Below are positions 1 to 9,635 of a DNA stretch of 10,161 nt, one piece after another (the first letter of the stretch is position 1; each line of letters starts with the position of its first letter). The DNA is taken from assembly GCA_001872165.1 (NCBI GenBank), contig MNXK01000147.1, positions 1-10,161 of the forward strand, given 5' to 3'. Below the pieces are notes generated by a model. That model had not been told where the DNA came from. It did not search any database and saw only the letters and a list, made by a program, of their open reading frames with translations. Source of the DNA: Anaerolineae bacterium CG2_30_58_95. Lineage in GTDB: Bacteria > Chloroflexota > Anaerolineae > Anaerolineales > Villigracilaceae. A program made the position numbers and the translations under genes.

Positions 1-1575
1 AATGCTTTTCAGGCATTAAGGGCACACTGGGATGAACTGCTAAACAAAATGCAGGTGACCACGCCTGACGAACACACCAACCGCATGGTGAACATCTGGA
101 ACGCGTATCAGGTGATGATCACGTTCAATATCTCACGCTCAGCTTCTTATTTTGAGAGCGGCGTCGGGCGAGGTATGGGCTTCCGCGACTCAAACCAGGA
201 TCTGCTCGGATTCGTACACCTGATCCCGGAAAGGGCACGGGATAGAATCCTGGAACTGTCTGCGACACAGCTCGAGAGCGGCGGCGCGTATCACCAGTAT
301 CAGCCAATGACCAAACGCGGCAATAATGACATAGGCTCTGGCTTCAACGATGACCCGCTGTGGCTGGTCTTATCAGTGGCCGCGTACATCAAAGAGACAG
401 GCGACTGGGGAATTCTCAACGAACTCATCCCGTATGATAACCAGCCCGGCACGGAAGCGCCGCTTTACGAGCACTTGCAGCGCTCGATCCACTACACGCT
501 TGACCGCCTCGGCCCGCACGACCTTCCGCTGATCGGCCGCGCTGATTGGAACGACTGCCTGAACCTGAACTGCTTCTCTGAGACACCTGGCCAGTCTTTC
601 CAAACCACGACCAACAAGGATGGCAAAGTCGCCGAGAGCGTATTCATCGCCGGGTTGTTTGTGCTGGCGGTGAAGGAAATGGCAGAACTCGCCAGGCGGG
701 TCGAAAGTCAAAGGTCAAAGGTCAATCTGACTTTCGACCTTCGACCTTCGACATTCTATCTCGAAGCCGCCGTGAAAATGGAAAACACCATCTGGACGGC
801 AGGCTGGGACGGCGAGTGGTTCCGCCGCGCCTATGACGACTCGGGTAGGCTAGTAGGCTCGAAGGAATGCGAGGAAGGACAGATCTTCATCGAGCCACAG
901 GGAATATGCGTGATGGCTGGCCTGGGCGTGGACGACGGGCGCGCCGAGCAAGCCCTTGATTCGGTCGCAGCCCGGTTGGCAACACCGCATGGTATTGTCC
1001 TACATCAACCAGCATATAGTCGCTATTATCTGCACCTGGGTGAAATCTCCTCTTATCCGCCCGGATACAAAGAGAACGCGGGCGTTTTCTGCCACACCAA
1101 CCCGTGGATCATGATCGCCGAGGCAAAGGTCGGGCGCGGCGACCGAGCTCACGATTATTACCTGCGCATCAATCCGTCGGTGCGGGAAAGCTTGAGCGAG
1201 GTGCACCGTTGCGAACCATATATCTACGCTCAGATGATCGCCGGGCGCGACGCCCCGACCCCAGGCGAAGCAAAGAATTCCTGGCTGACAGGCTGTGCGG
1301 CCTGGAATTTCGTTGCCATCACACAGTGGATACTAGGCATCCGCCCCACCTACGACGGCCTGCAGGTGGCGCCAGTAATCCCGTCCGCGTGGAGCGGCTT
1401 CGAAGCGGTACGCAGGTTCAGGTCCCGAACATACCGCATCTACGTTCATAATCCGCAGCGTGTCTGCAAAGGCGTCGTCAAGATGACCATAGACGGGAGG
1501 GATATCTCTGGTAATCTTATTCCACTGGATATTCCCGGGGACGAACATGAGGTGGAAGTCTGGCTCGGCAAATAA
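1..1575 (+). CDS. GH94 cellobiose phosphorylase-like protein, 3' part (5' end outside window)
   Basis: The frame is open from base 1, so the ATG at 49 is internal, not the start. About 524 residues are visible. Full GH94 cellobiose phosphorylases are roughly 800-820 aa, so the N-terminal beta-sandwich and linker are missing. Family members reversibly phosphorolyse a beta-linked disaccharide (cellobiose to glucose 1-phosphate and glucose) in the cytoplasm. Supporting motifs are [15 protein letters not shown] (bases 166-210), GAYHQYQP (286-309), [10 protein letters not shown] (337-366), the [12 protein letters not shown] block (532-567) whose DWND aspartate (codon 544-546) is the family's general acid, GQIFIEPQG (877-903), [12 protein letters not shown] (1048-1083) and KNSWLTG (1273-1293). 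The all-alpha catalytic barrel and C-terminal beta domain look intact to the stop. About 18 codons (699-752) are made of a heptanucleotide repeat in frame. Cellobiose is the best substrate guess; laminaribiose or another beta-glucoside is possible. It is probably co-transcribed with the cupin gene 12 bp downstream. Confidence 0.93.
   Translation, partial: NAFQALRAHWDELLNKMQVTTPDEHTNRMVNIWNAYQVMITFNISRSASYFESGVGRGMGFRDSNQDLLGFVHLIPERARDRILELSATQLESGGAYHQYQPMTKRGNNDIGSGFNDDPLWLVLSVAAYIKETGDWGILNELIPYDNQPGTEAPLYEHLQRSIHYTLDRLGPHDLPLIGRADWNDCLNLNCFSETPGQSFQTTTNKDGKVAESVFIAGLFVLAVKEMAELARRVESQRSKVNLTFDLRPSTFYLEAAVKMENTIWTAGWDGEWFRRAYDDSGRLVGSKECEEGQIFIEPQGICVMAGLGVDDGRAEQALDSVAARLATPHGIVLHQPAYSRYYLHLGEISSYPPGYKENAGVFCHTNPWIMIAEAKVGRGDRAHDYYLRINPSVRESLSEVHRCEPYIYAQMIAGRDAPTPGEAKNSWLTGCAAWNFVAITQWILGIRPTYDGLQVAPVIPSAWSGFEAVRRFRSRTYRIYVHNPQRVCKGVVKMTIDGRDISGNLIPLDIPGDEHEVEVWLGK
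699..752. repeat. In-frame head-to-head heptanucleotide repeat inside the GH94 gene (array D)
   Basis: Left arm units are GGTCGAA, AGTCAAA, GGTCAAA and GGTCAAT (699-726). The right arm carries the same motif on the other strand (CGACCTT twice, then CGACATT). GGTCGAAAGTCA at 699-710 and TGACTTTCGACC at 728-739 are exact reverse complements. The tract is 54 bp, i.e. 18 codons, and adds a polar segment ([10 protein letters not shown] onward) where homologues have a helix-loop between [21 protein letters not shown] and the KMENTIW helix. The exact right boundary is uncertain by a few bases. Confidence 0.8.
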
Positions 1576-1587
1576 CGCGGAGGCTAT

Positions 1588-2010
1588 ATGGACGAAAATT
1601 TGCTTCAAATCCGGGATTATGATGGTGATGGTTTCAAACCGCTTGTTACTTATAGCAATTGGCGCGTTGGCATCCTGCGTTATTTGGACAATATTCACCC
1701 CGATAATATCAGTACGATGGAACGCCACACAGAAACGGATGAGGTTTTTGTGCTTATGAAAGGGAGAGGGGTACTGATTATCGGCGGCAATGGTTTACAG
1801 GTGGATGGAATCTCGATGCAGACAATGGAACCGGGCAAGGTTTACAATATCAAGCGTAACGCCTGGCATACTATTTTGCTCAGCCGGGATGCTTCTGTAC
1901 TGATCGTCGAAAACTACGATACAGGCGAACAAAATTCCGAATTCACATCTCTCTCCAATGATATTCATCGCCAGATTGTAGAGACAGCGGCGCGCGAGCA
2001 AATAGATTAA
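1588..2010 (+). CDS. Small single-domain cupin protein
   Basis: 140 residues with the fold signature of a single beta-barrel cupin. Motif 1 is the segment around ERHTETDEVFVLMKG, with H47 and E52 as possible metal ligands. The usual first histidine of HxH is replaced by R, so the site is incomplete. Motif 2 runs PGKVYNIKRNAWH (residues 82-94), with H94 in the ligand position. No signal peptide or membrane segment is seen, so it should be cytoplasmic. The start is set by GCGGAGG at 1577-1583, five bases before the ATG. Spacing of 12 bp to the GH94 stop indicates an operon. Cupins of this shape often sit beside carbohydrate genes, as sugar isomerase/epimerase-like or binding proteins, but the substrate cannot be told here. 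The last ~25 residues form a charged, probably helical tail. Confidence 0.85.
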   Translation: MDENLLQIRDYDGDGFKPLVTYSNWRVGILRYLDNIHPDNISTMERHTETDEVFVLMKGRGVLIIGGNGLQVDGISMQTMEPGKVYNIKRNAWHTILLSRDASVLIVENYDTGEQNSEFTSLSNDIHRQIVETAAREQID

Positions 2011-2041
2011 GATACCCGATATATGTGGAATGAGGCCAACT

Positions 2042-2185
2042 GGCAGATGGCTTATAGCGTATGGCGAATGGCGGATAGCGAATGGCAAATGGCGAATGGC
2101 ATATGGCGTATGGCTATTTGCCTTTTGCCATCTGCCATCGGCCATCTGCTATCTGCCATCAGCCATCAGCCATCAGCCATCTGCT
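2042..2185. repeat. Heptanucleotide array A: head-to-head inverted arms between convergent genes
   Basis: The left arm (2042-2118) is eleven consecutive 7-bp units of form (G/A)GCNNAT. The right arm (2123-2185) is nine units of the reverse form, mostly ATCTGCC or ATCAGCC. The arms meet around 2119-2122. No unit breaks the 7-bp register apart from the 4-bp centre. Units in the left arm differ mainly at positions 4-5, while the right arm is more uniform. The tract fills the gap between the cupin stop (2010) and the stop of the minus-strand S23 gene. In RNA from either strand it could fold into a long imperfect hairpin, so it may end transcription from both sides, but there is no long T tract. 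Confidence 0.9.
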
Positions 2186-2537
2186 AATGAAGTGTTTTGC
2201 GGAAGGCGTTGATGCTTTTGGCGAGACGCTCGCCATCGGCATATAATTCTTGTCGCTCATCCTCAGTAATATACCCCCTGTCGAAGGATAGAAAAGAGGC
2301 TCCCACCACTTCGAATGTCGAGCCGAGGTTGATCTCCAGATGGTAGTCGAAGGCTTTGTGGCTGCCTTTTGCCGACCCCTCGGCAATATTCAAGCCGATG
2401 GAATTCACAGCCCGGTTCAACTGCGATCTCAAACCGTAATCCTCATGGCGGGGGAATTTCGCCGTCAACGCGTAGACTTTCGTTGCATACGCCCTCGCCT
2501 TATGCCAAATTTCCAAACTCTCAAACCGAAACGCCAT
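2184..2537 (-). CDS. Four-helix-bundle protein of the S23 / 23S rRNA intervening-sequence family
   Basis: 117 residues. The sequence F-R-F-E-S-L-E-I-W-H-K-A-R at the N-terminus, then LRSQLNRAVNSIGLNIAEGSA in the middle, then a Y-H-L-E-I-N-L-G-S segment and a charged C-terminal helix, are typical of the four-helix-bundle family first seen in ORFs inside 23S rRNA intervening sequences; Avd of diversity-generating retroelements is a relative. Family function outside those contexts is unknown; RNA or nucleic-acid binding is often supposed. I take the ATG at 2537, because GGAGG lies 6 bases before it (2544-2548). The ATG at 2564 lies within the repeat and has no comparable site. The TAG stop (2184-2186) lies at the edge of array A, and array B begins 11 bp before the start codon. 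No retroelement reverse transcriptase or template/variable repeats are present, so a DGR role is unlikely. Confidence 0.88.
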   Translation of the reverse strand: MAFRFESLEIWHKARAYATKVYALTAKFPRHEDYGLRSQLNRAVNSIGLNIAEGSAKGSHKAFDYHLEINLGSTFEVVGASFLSFDRGYITEDERQELYADGERLAKSINAFRKTLH

Positions 2538-2543
2538 CTTCCG

Positions 2544-2548
2544 CCTCC
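2544..2548 (-). promoter_or_regulatory. Shine-Dalgarno site that decides the S23 start
   Basis: GGAGG on the minus strand, six bases before the ATG at 2537. It overlaps the gene-proximal end of array B by a few bases of context, so repeat and translation signal abut. An in-frame TAG at 2568-2570 limits any longer start to the ATG at 2564. Confidence 0.6.
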
Positions 2549-2651
2549 ATTCGCCATCCGCCATCCGCTATCAGCCATCTGCCATCTGCCATCTGCCATC
2601 TGCCATCTGCCATCTGCCATCTGCCATCTGCTATCAGCCATCGGCCATCTG

Positions 2652-2667
<16 letters not shown>
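2549..2667. repeat. Heptanucleotide array B: 17 tandem units upstream of the S23 gene
   Basis: Seventeen consecutive 7-bp units, read on the + strand as ATYNGCY. The central seven (2577-2625) are identical ATCTGCC copies, while both edges carry single-base variants (ATTCGCC, ATCCGCC, ATCCGCT, ATCAGCC, ATCGGCC). The unit has the same orientation as the right arm of array A and is inverted relative to its left arm. The array reaches into the end of the HD-GYP gene and supplies its last codons and stop. The basic unit has no stop codon in any of six frames; units ending in T on the + strand create TAG on the minus strand. Confidence 0.93.
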
Positions 2668-5537
<2,870 letters not shown>

Positions 5538-5560
5538 AGCGCCCTCCTCTTATGGTAGGC

Positions 5561-5609
5561 AATCATCAGATGTCAGTTACTGATTACTGTTCACTGCTCA
5601 CTGTTCACT
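5561..5609. repeat. Heptanucleotide array C between the CheB-CheR and HD-GYP genes
   Basis: Read on the minus strand from the CheB-CheR stop, seven units follow: AGTGAAC, AGTGAGC, AGTGAAC, AGTAATC, AGTAACT, GACATCT and GATGATT. The first three or four are clear copies and the rest are decayed but keep the 7-bp step. The T of the TAG stop plus the first unit gives TAGTGA. The unit sequence is unrelated to arrays A/B and D. The Shine-Dalgarno site of the HD-GYP gene lies 12 bp beyond the array. Confidence 0.7.
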
Positions 5610-8310
5610 ATTTCTCATCCAGCATCTCGCGCAAGCGCGCTTCGGTGGCGCGTAGCTCCGCCTCCAACTTCTTGGAAACGGTAATATCTGTAAAGGTGAT
5701 CACTACCCCGTCAATCATATTCTCCAGCGTGCGGTACGGCAGGATGTGCGCCGCGAACCAATTCCCGTCGGGGGTGGGAATCTGTCTCTCCACTTTGATC
5801 AGCGTGCGCAGGACTTGGCGCGCGTCATCGGCCAGTTCGGGGTAGAGCAAAGCCGAGGCGATATCGGTGATCGGCCGCCCTACGTCGCCAGGGATCAACT
5901 TGGTGATCTTGCTCGTCTCGCTGGTGAAGCGCCGCACGCACAGGCTGTTATCCAGAAACAGGGTGGCGATGTCGGTGCTGTCCAGCAGATTCTTCATGTC
6001 GTTGTTCGTGCGCGAGAGGTCATCCAGCCTGTTTTGCAGTTCCTGGTTGACCGTATGCAGTTCTTCGTTCATGGACTGCATCTCTTCCTTTGAAGTGGTT
6101 AACTCTTCGTTGGTGGACTGCAGTTCCTCGTTGGTGGATTGCAATTCCTCATTGGCAGATTTGAGTTCCTCTTGCGAGGACTGCATCTCTTCGCGCAAGC
6201 TCTGCACTTCCTGACGGGCGTGTTCGAGTTCCTGCTCCAGTTCCTTCGCGTGCGCATTATCCCGGCGCGGCTTGCCGGTCGCTTTTACCTCGGGCGCCGC
6301 CGCCACGTCGGTAAAGACGATCATCACCATTCCGTGCAAGACGTTTGGTTCACTGAGAGGCTGGATGGTGACATTCACGGCCTGCTTTCCGCCGTCCGTG
6401 CCAACCACTATATTCTTGAGCGTGACGGTCTCTTTTTGGCTAGGTAGTCCCGGTTCCAGCGAAACAGTCCCGGTTTCAGCACGGGGCACGGGGCGCAGCG
6501 CTCTTTGGAAAGCGGCCGTCAGTTCGTAACGCAGACCTTCGCGCGCCATGGCAAAGATGTTCCAGTTGGCTTTGCCAGCCGCGGGTTCCAAATATTTTCC
6601 CGTGCGCCCGCTGATGTAGAGAATGTCGCCTTTGTCGTTGGTCAGTACCGCCGCCGGGGAATACGTCTGCAAGAGCAGTTGATCGGCCAGCGTCTGCAGG
6701 TTGGTTGTTGGTTTCTGCGGCCTGGCTGGCGCGCTGGGCTGGGCGGCGACGAAGGTTGCCGGGAACTCGATCGGCTCCGTAGTCAGGGGAGATTCCAGCC
6801 GCCGGTACAATCGTGTTTTTCCACCCAGCGGCGCGAACAAGTTGTCAAAGGTACCAACGGTCTCCGCATTCCCCAAGAATAAAAAGCCGCCCGGGTTGAG
6901 ACTGTAATGAAAGAGCGGGAGAAGTTTCTTTTGCAATTCCGGCGTCAGATAGATGAGCAGGTTGCGGCAACTCAGCAGGTCGAGTTTGGTAAAGGGGGGA
7001 TCCATGATGATGTTCTGCGGGGCAAAGATGACCATCTCACGGATGGATTTTGCCACCTGATAGCCGCGCTCCACCTTGACGAAGAAGCGGTCCAGCCGCT
7101 TCGCCGGAACATCGGCGGCGATATTGGCCGGGAACACGCCCTCGCGCGCCTTCTCGATGGCGTGCTGATCCAGATCGGTGGCGAAAACTTGCAGGGTGAT
7201 ATTTTTGGCAGGTTCGCGCGAATTCTGCGCTTCCAGCGTCTCTTTGAAGACGATCGCCAGGGAATAGGCTTCCTCGCCGGTGGCGCAGGCAGGAACCCAC
7301 ACCCGCAATGCCTGATTCGCAGCGCCCCCAGCCAACAGTGCGGGCAAGGCTTCAGCTTTCAACTGTTCCCACGCTTCCGGGTCGCGGAAAAAACTCGTCA
7401 CCCCGATCAACAACTCGCGGAATAGCAATTCCACTTCTTGCGGATTCTCCTGCAGGAAGCGCACATAGTTGGCGATCTTGTCAATTTGGTGCAATCCCAT
7501 GCGCCGCTCGATGCGGCGATAGACCGTGGTCTTTTTGTACAGCGAAAAGTCGTGGCCCGTTTGACTGCGCAATAAGATCACCACTTTTTCAAGGGCGCTC
7601 TGGGCAACGTATTCATCGGAGCGTCCGGGTTTGGTGATGAGCGGCGCGTGCTGGAGATAGGCGCTGATCTTGCCCGGCAGTACCTCCACCGGGGCGACCA
7701 CATCCGCCAGTCCGGCGTCAATGGCGCTGCGCGGCATGCCGTCGAATTTGGCGGAGGCCGGTTCCTGCACAAAGACCACGCCCGCTTTTTCCTTGATGGC
7801 GCGCAAGCCCAGCGTGCCGTCCGAGCCCATGCCTGAAAGGATCACGCCGATGCTGTGTTCCTGCTGGTCATCGGCCAGGGCGCGGAAGAAGAAATCAATC
7901 GGCAGGCGCAGGCCGCGCGGCGCCACCGGGTCGAGCAGATGCAGCACGCCGTGCAGGATGGACATGTCCTTGTTGGGCGGAATGACATATACGCAGTTCG
8001 CTTCGACCCGCGTCCGATCCTTGACTTGAAAAACATGCATGGCTGTGCCGCGCTGGAGCAGTTCCACTATTATGGCCTTGTGCGTTGGGTCCAGGTGTTG
8101 GACGATCACAAACGCCATGCCGCTGTCTGCTGGCACGTTGGCGAGGAACAATTCCAGCGCCTCCAGCCCTCCAGCCGAGGCGCCGATGCCGACGATAGGG
8201 AAGAGGCGGCTCGCCTCGCCCGCCGCTTCCGCCGCCGGGGAGGGCGTTTCTTCTGGCACAGGATTTGCTGCTTTTGGTGTGCGGCGGGCGGGTTTGGTTT
8301 GTTTATTCAT
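5608..8310 (-). CDS. CheB-CheR-PAS fusion protein (chemotaxis-type methylesterase/methyltransferase)
   Basis: 900 residues. A Pro/Ala-rich leader (1-35) is followed by a CheB methylesterase domain (~36-220) with the Ser-His-Asp triad visible as S45 in GIGASAGG, H72 in VQHLDP and D164 in GMGSDG. Then comes CheR (~238-505), with VTSFFRD (304-310), the SAM-binding VWVPACATGEEAYS (337-350), ATDLD (377-381) and LLSCRNLLIYL (445-455). After this come a PAS-like domain (~540-670), a long coiled coil rich in EELQSTN repeats (~686-765) and a final PAS (~768-880, ending ITFTDITVSKKLEAEL). CheR would methylate glutamates with S-adenosylmethionine and CheB would remove the methyl groups. The receiver domain of classical CheB is absent, and the separate receiver gene upstream may replace it. 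Related fusions often continue into a histidine kinase; here the protein stops 20 residues after the PAS. The start ATG overlaps the upstream gene by 8 bp, with GGGAG eight bases before it. Confidence 0.95.
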   Translation of the reverse strand: MNKQTKPARRTPKAANPVPEETPSPAAEAAGEASRLFPIVGIGASAGGLEALELFLANVPADSGMAFVIVQHLDPTHKAIIVELLQRGTAMHVFQVKDRTRVEANCVYVIPPNKDMSILHGVLHLLDPVAPRGLRLPIDFFFRALADDQQEHSIGVILSGMGSDGTLGLRAIKEKAGVVFVQEPASAKFDGMPRSAIDAGLADVVAPVEVLPGKISAYLQHAPLITKPGRSDEYVAQSALEKVVILLRSQTGHDFSLYKKTTVYRRIERRMGLHQIDKIANYVRFLQENPQEVELLFRELLIGVTSFFRDPEAWEQLKAEALPALLAGGAANQALRVWVPACATGEEAYSLAIVFKETLEAQNSREPAKNITLQVFATDLDQHAIEKAREGVFPANIAADVPAKRLDRFFVKVERGYQVAKSIREMVIFAPQNIIMDPPFTKLDLLSCRNLLIYLTPELQKKLLPLFHYSLNPGGFLFLGNAETVGTFDNLFAPLGGKTRLYRRLESPLTTEPIEFPATFVAAQPSAPARPQKPTTNLQTLADQLLLQTYSPAAVLTNDKGDILYISGRTGKYLEPAAGKANWNIFAMAREGLRYELTAAFQRALRPVPRAETGTVSLEPGLPSQKETVTLKNIVVGTDGGKQAVNVTIQPLSEPNVLHGMVMIVFTDVAAAPEVKATGKPRRDNAHAKELEQELEHARQEVQSLREEMQSSQEELKSANEELQSTNEELQSTNEELTTSKEEMQSMNEELHTVNQELQNRLDDLSRTNNDMKNLLDSTDIATLFLDNSLCVRRFTSETSKITKLIPGDVGRPITDIASALLYPELADDARQVLRTLIKVERQIPTPDGNWFAAHILPYRTLENMIDGVVITFTDITVSKKLEAELRATEARLREMLDEK

Positions 8311-8734
8311 GGCTCGATCTCCCAGGGGTGGACTCCACCAACTCCAGGATGGCGGGCACCAAGTCTATGGTCAGATTATGTTTGGGGATGAAGGCATCCG
8401 CGCCGGCTGAAGCATTCGCCTGCCGATAAATCTCACCCGATTGTTCGAAAACTTCGAGGGGCAAGAGCGTCGTTGTGACGATCCGAATTTCGGGAAGCGC
8501 CTGGCGAAGCAAGGGAATGACGTCGAAGCCGTGCATTTCCGGCATCTTCAAATCCAGCAGCACAACTTGCGGGCGAAGCTGTATCGCCAGATTGATCCCC
8601 TCCCGGCCGCTTCTGGCTGTACCCAGAACGTGGATTTCCCCGGCGTGGTGTTCCACCAGGTACGCTGAAATGGTTTTTAGGAAATTTTCATTATCGTCAA
8701 TGATGAGCATGGATACGGGTTTGGGTTTGGCCAC
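8303..8734 (-). CDS. Receiver-only response regulator
   Basis: 143 residues forming a single receiver domain with no output domain. The acidic pocket is D13 and D14 (LIIDDNE), the phosphoacceptor is D61 in VVLLDLKMP, the switch residue is T87 or T88 in RIVTTTLL, and the conserved lysine is K118 in AFIPKHN. The start is GTG at 8732-8734, supported by AGGAG at 8742-8746, seven bases upstream; no ATG is better placed. Its stop overlaps the CheB-CheR start (ATGAATAA, 8 bp), which points to translational coupling. Such stand-alone receivers act as CheY-like or Spo0F-like relays. Given the partner, it may pass a phosphoryl signal to the CheB-CheR fusion by contact, which is inference. The cognate kinase is not in this gene cluster; the nearby DesK/NarX-type kinase is already paired with its own regulator. 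Confidence 0.93.
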   Translation of the reverse strand: MAKPKPVSMLIIDDNENFLKTISAYLVEHHAGEIHVLGTARSGREGINLAIQLRPQVVLLDLKMPEMHGFDVIPLLRQALPEIRIVTTTLLPLEVFEQSGEIYRQANASAGADAFIPKHNLTIDLVPAILELVESTPGRSSHE

Positions 8735-8817
8735 GAATCAACTCCTGCCGGGTAGCCTCAGATCAAAGACAGAAACACAGCCCCCTTCAACATACACTTT
8801 TTCTGCTTTTGTTCCTA

Positions 8818-8833
8818 TCCGTATACCTACGGA
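8818..8833. promoter_or_regulatory. Small perfect dyad in the leader of the receiver gene
   Basis: TCCGTA, TACC, TACGGA: 6-bp arms with a 4-base loop, between the candidate -10 box and the receiver gene start. It could be an operator or a small RNA hairpin. There is no further evidence, and a dyad of this size can occur by chance. Confidence 0.25.
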
Positions 8834-8857
8834 ATTGAACTGGCGTAGTTGTACTGA

Positions 8858-8863
8858 ATTATA
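8858..8863 (-). promoter_or_regulatory. Candidate sigma-70-type -10 box for the receiver/CheB-CheR/HD-GYP operon
   Basis: On the minus strand the hexamer is TATAAT, a consensus match, inside the only AT-rich gap upstream of the receiver gene. About 125 bases separate it from the GTG start. The -35 region at the right distance (TCTTAT, 16-bp spacing) is poor, so an activator or another start is possible. Confidence 0.35.
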
Positions 8864-8889
8864 GAAGACATTACCCGCAATAAGATATC

Positions 8890-8948
8890 TGCATCGAATT
8901 ACCCGAATTGAACGGGTTTTTTAGAGAAATTCGTGAAAATTCGATGCA
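8890..8948. promoter_or_regulatory. Nested dyad with four CGAATT half-sites in the intergenic region
   Basis: TGCATCGAATT (8890-8900) and AATTCGATGCA (8938-8948) are exact 11-bp inverted arms. Inside them lie a second CGAATT (8904-8909) and its partner AATTCG (8928-8933). A third, competing stem, ACCCG/CGGGT (8901-8905 and 8913-8917), is followed by six T on the + strand. The element lies just upstream of the candidate -10 box of the receiver operon and just downstream of the NarL-type gene. It may be an operator for a dimeric regulator, or a terminator-like hairpin. On the minus strand it is not followed by a T tract, so simple termination of the upstream operon is not well supported. Confidence 0.45.
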
Positions 8949-8975
8949 AAAACAAGCAGTCGGTCTAACACGGAT

Positions 8976-9635
8976 TTACCTGGGCAAAATACCGCGCTCC
9001 AGGGCAAAACGGGCCAAATCCACATGAGAGTGAAGCCCCAACTTGCGCATCATTTGGGCGCGATGCGTCTCCACCGTGCGGGCGCTGATCGAAAGCCTCT
9101 TGGCGATTTCTGCATTGGTGCATCCCTGGGCGGCCAGGTGCAGCACTTCACGCTCGCGCGGGGTCAGGGTTTCCACCACATCCAAATCCCCAACTTTGGC
9201 AGACTGAACGTAGCGAATGTAAGCCTCGATGGCTCGCTCAGAGAGGGATGGACTCAGGTAACGTTTCCCGGCGAGCGCTTCCCGCACGGCAGCCACCAGC
9301 TCCTCGGTGGTGGATCCCTTGAGCACGTAGGCGCTTGCGCCGGTGCTCAACGCCTCGACGACATAAGCCTCACTGTCGAACATGGAAAGGATCACGATAC
9401 GCATGTGCGGAAATCGTGCGTGGATCTGCCGCGCCGCTTCGATGCCGTTCAGGCGCGGCATCAGCAGATCCAGGATGACGACATCCGGGGATAACTGCTC
9501 CGCCAGCCGAATGGCTTCCAGGCCATCCCCGGCCTCGCCCACCACCTGGAACCCGGGGGCGGATTCCAGCAGGGTTCGCAGGCCCAGGCGCACCACTTGG
9601 TGATCATCGGCCAGGACGATCTTCGTCGCGTTCAC
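8976..9635 (-). CDS. NarL/LuxR-family response regulator
   Basis: 219 residues. The N-terminal receiver (~1-120) has acidic residues D10/D11 (LADDH), phosphoacceptor D56 in VVILDLLMP, S84 in ILSMF and K106 in YVLKGS. The C-terminal LuxR-type helix-turn-helix (~155-212) has LTPREREVLHLAAQG, then TNAEIAKRLSISARTVETH as the recognition unit, then the usual dimerisation helix. It is a phosphorylation-dependent DNA-binding transcription factor. The start is GTG at 9633-9635, with AGGAGG at 9640-9645 four bases before it. The gene overlaps the end of the upstream kinase gene by 32 bp, so the two form a coupled two-component pair. The targets are unknown; the nearby dyad at 8890-8948 is a candidate site because NarL-type proteins bind inverted half-sites. 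Confidence 0.96.
   Translation of the reverse strand: MNATKIVLADDHQVVRLGLRTLLESAPGFQVVGEAGDGLEAIRLAEQLSPDVVILDLLMPRLNGIEAARQIHARFPHMRIVILSMFDSEAYVVEALSTGASAYVLKGSTTEELVAAVREALAGKRYLSPSLSERAIEAYIRYVQSAKVGDLDVVETLTPREREVLHLAAQGCTNAEIAKRLSISARTVETHRAQMMRKLGLHSHVDLARFALERGILPR

Noticed and set aside
2184..2537. Avd-like accessory protein of a diversity-generating retroelement
   Set aside because: The fold family matches, but no reverse transcriptase and no template/variable repeat pair is found in the window.
6031..6213. Apparent repeats in the coding DNA of the CheB-CheR protein
   Set aside because: They encode a heptad coiled coil (EELQSTNEEL type) with a 21-base periodicity from protein repetition, not a 7-bp DNA array.
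8901..8922. Intrinsic terminator (ACCCG/CGGGT stem followed by six T)
   Set aside because: It points along the + strand, where no gene runs into it; on the minus strand the stem is not followed by a T tract. Kept only as part of the nested dyad.
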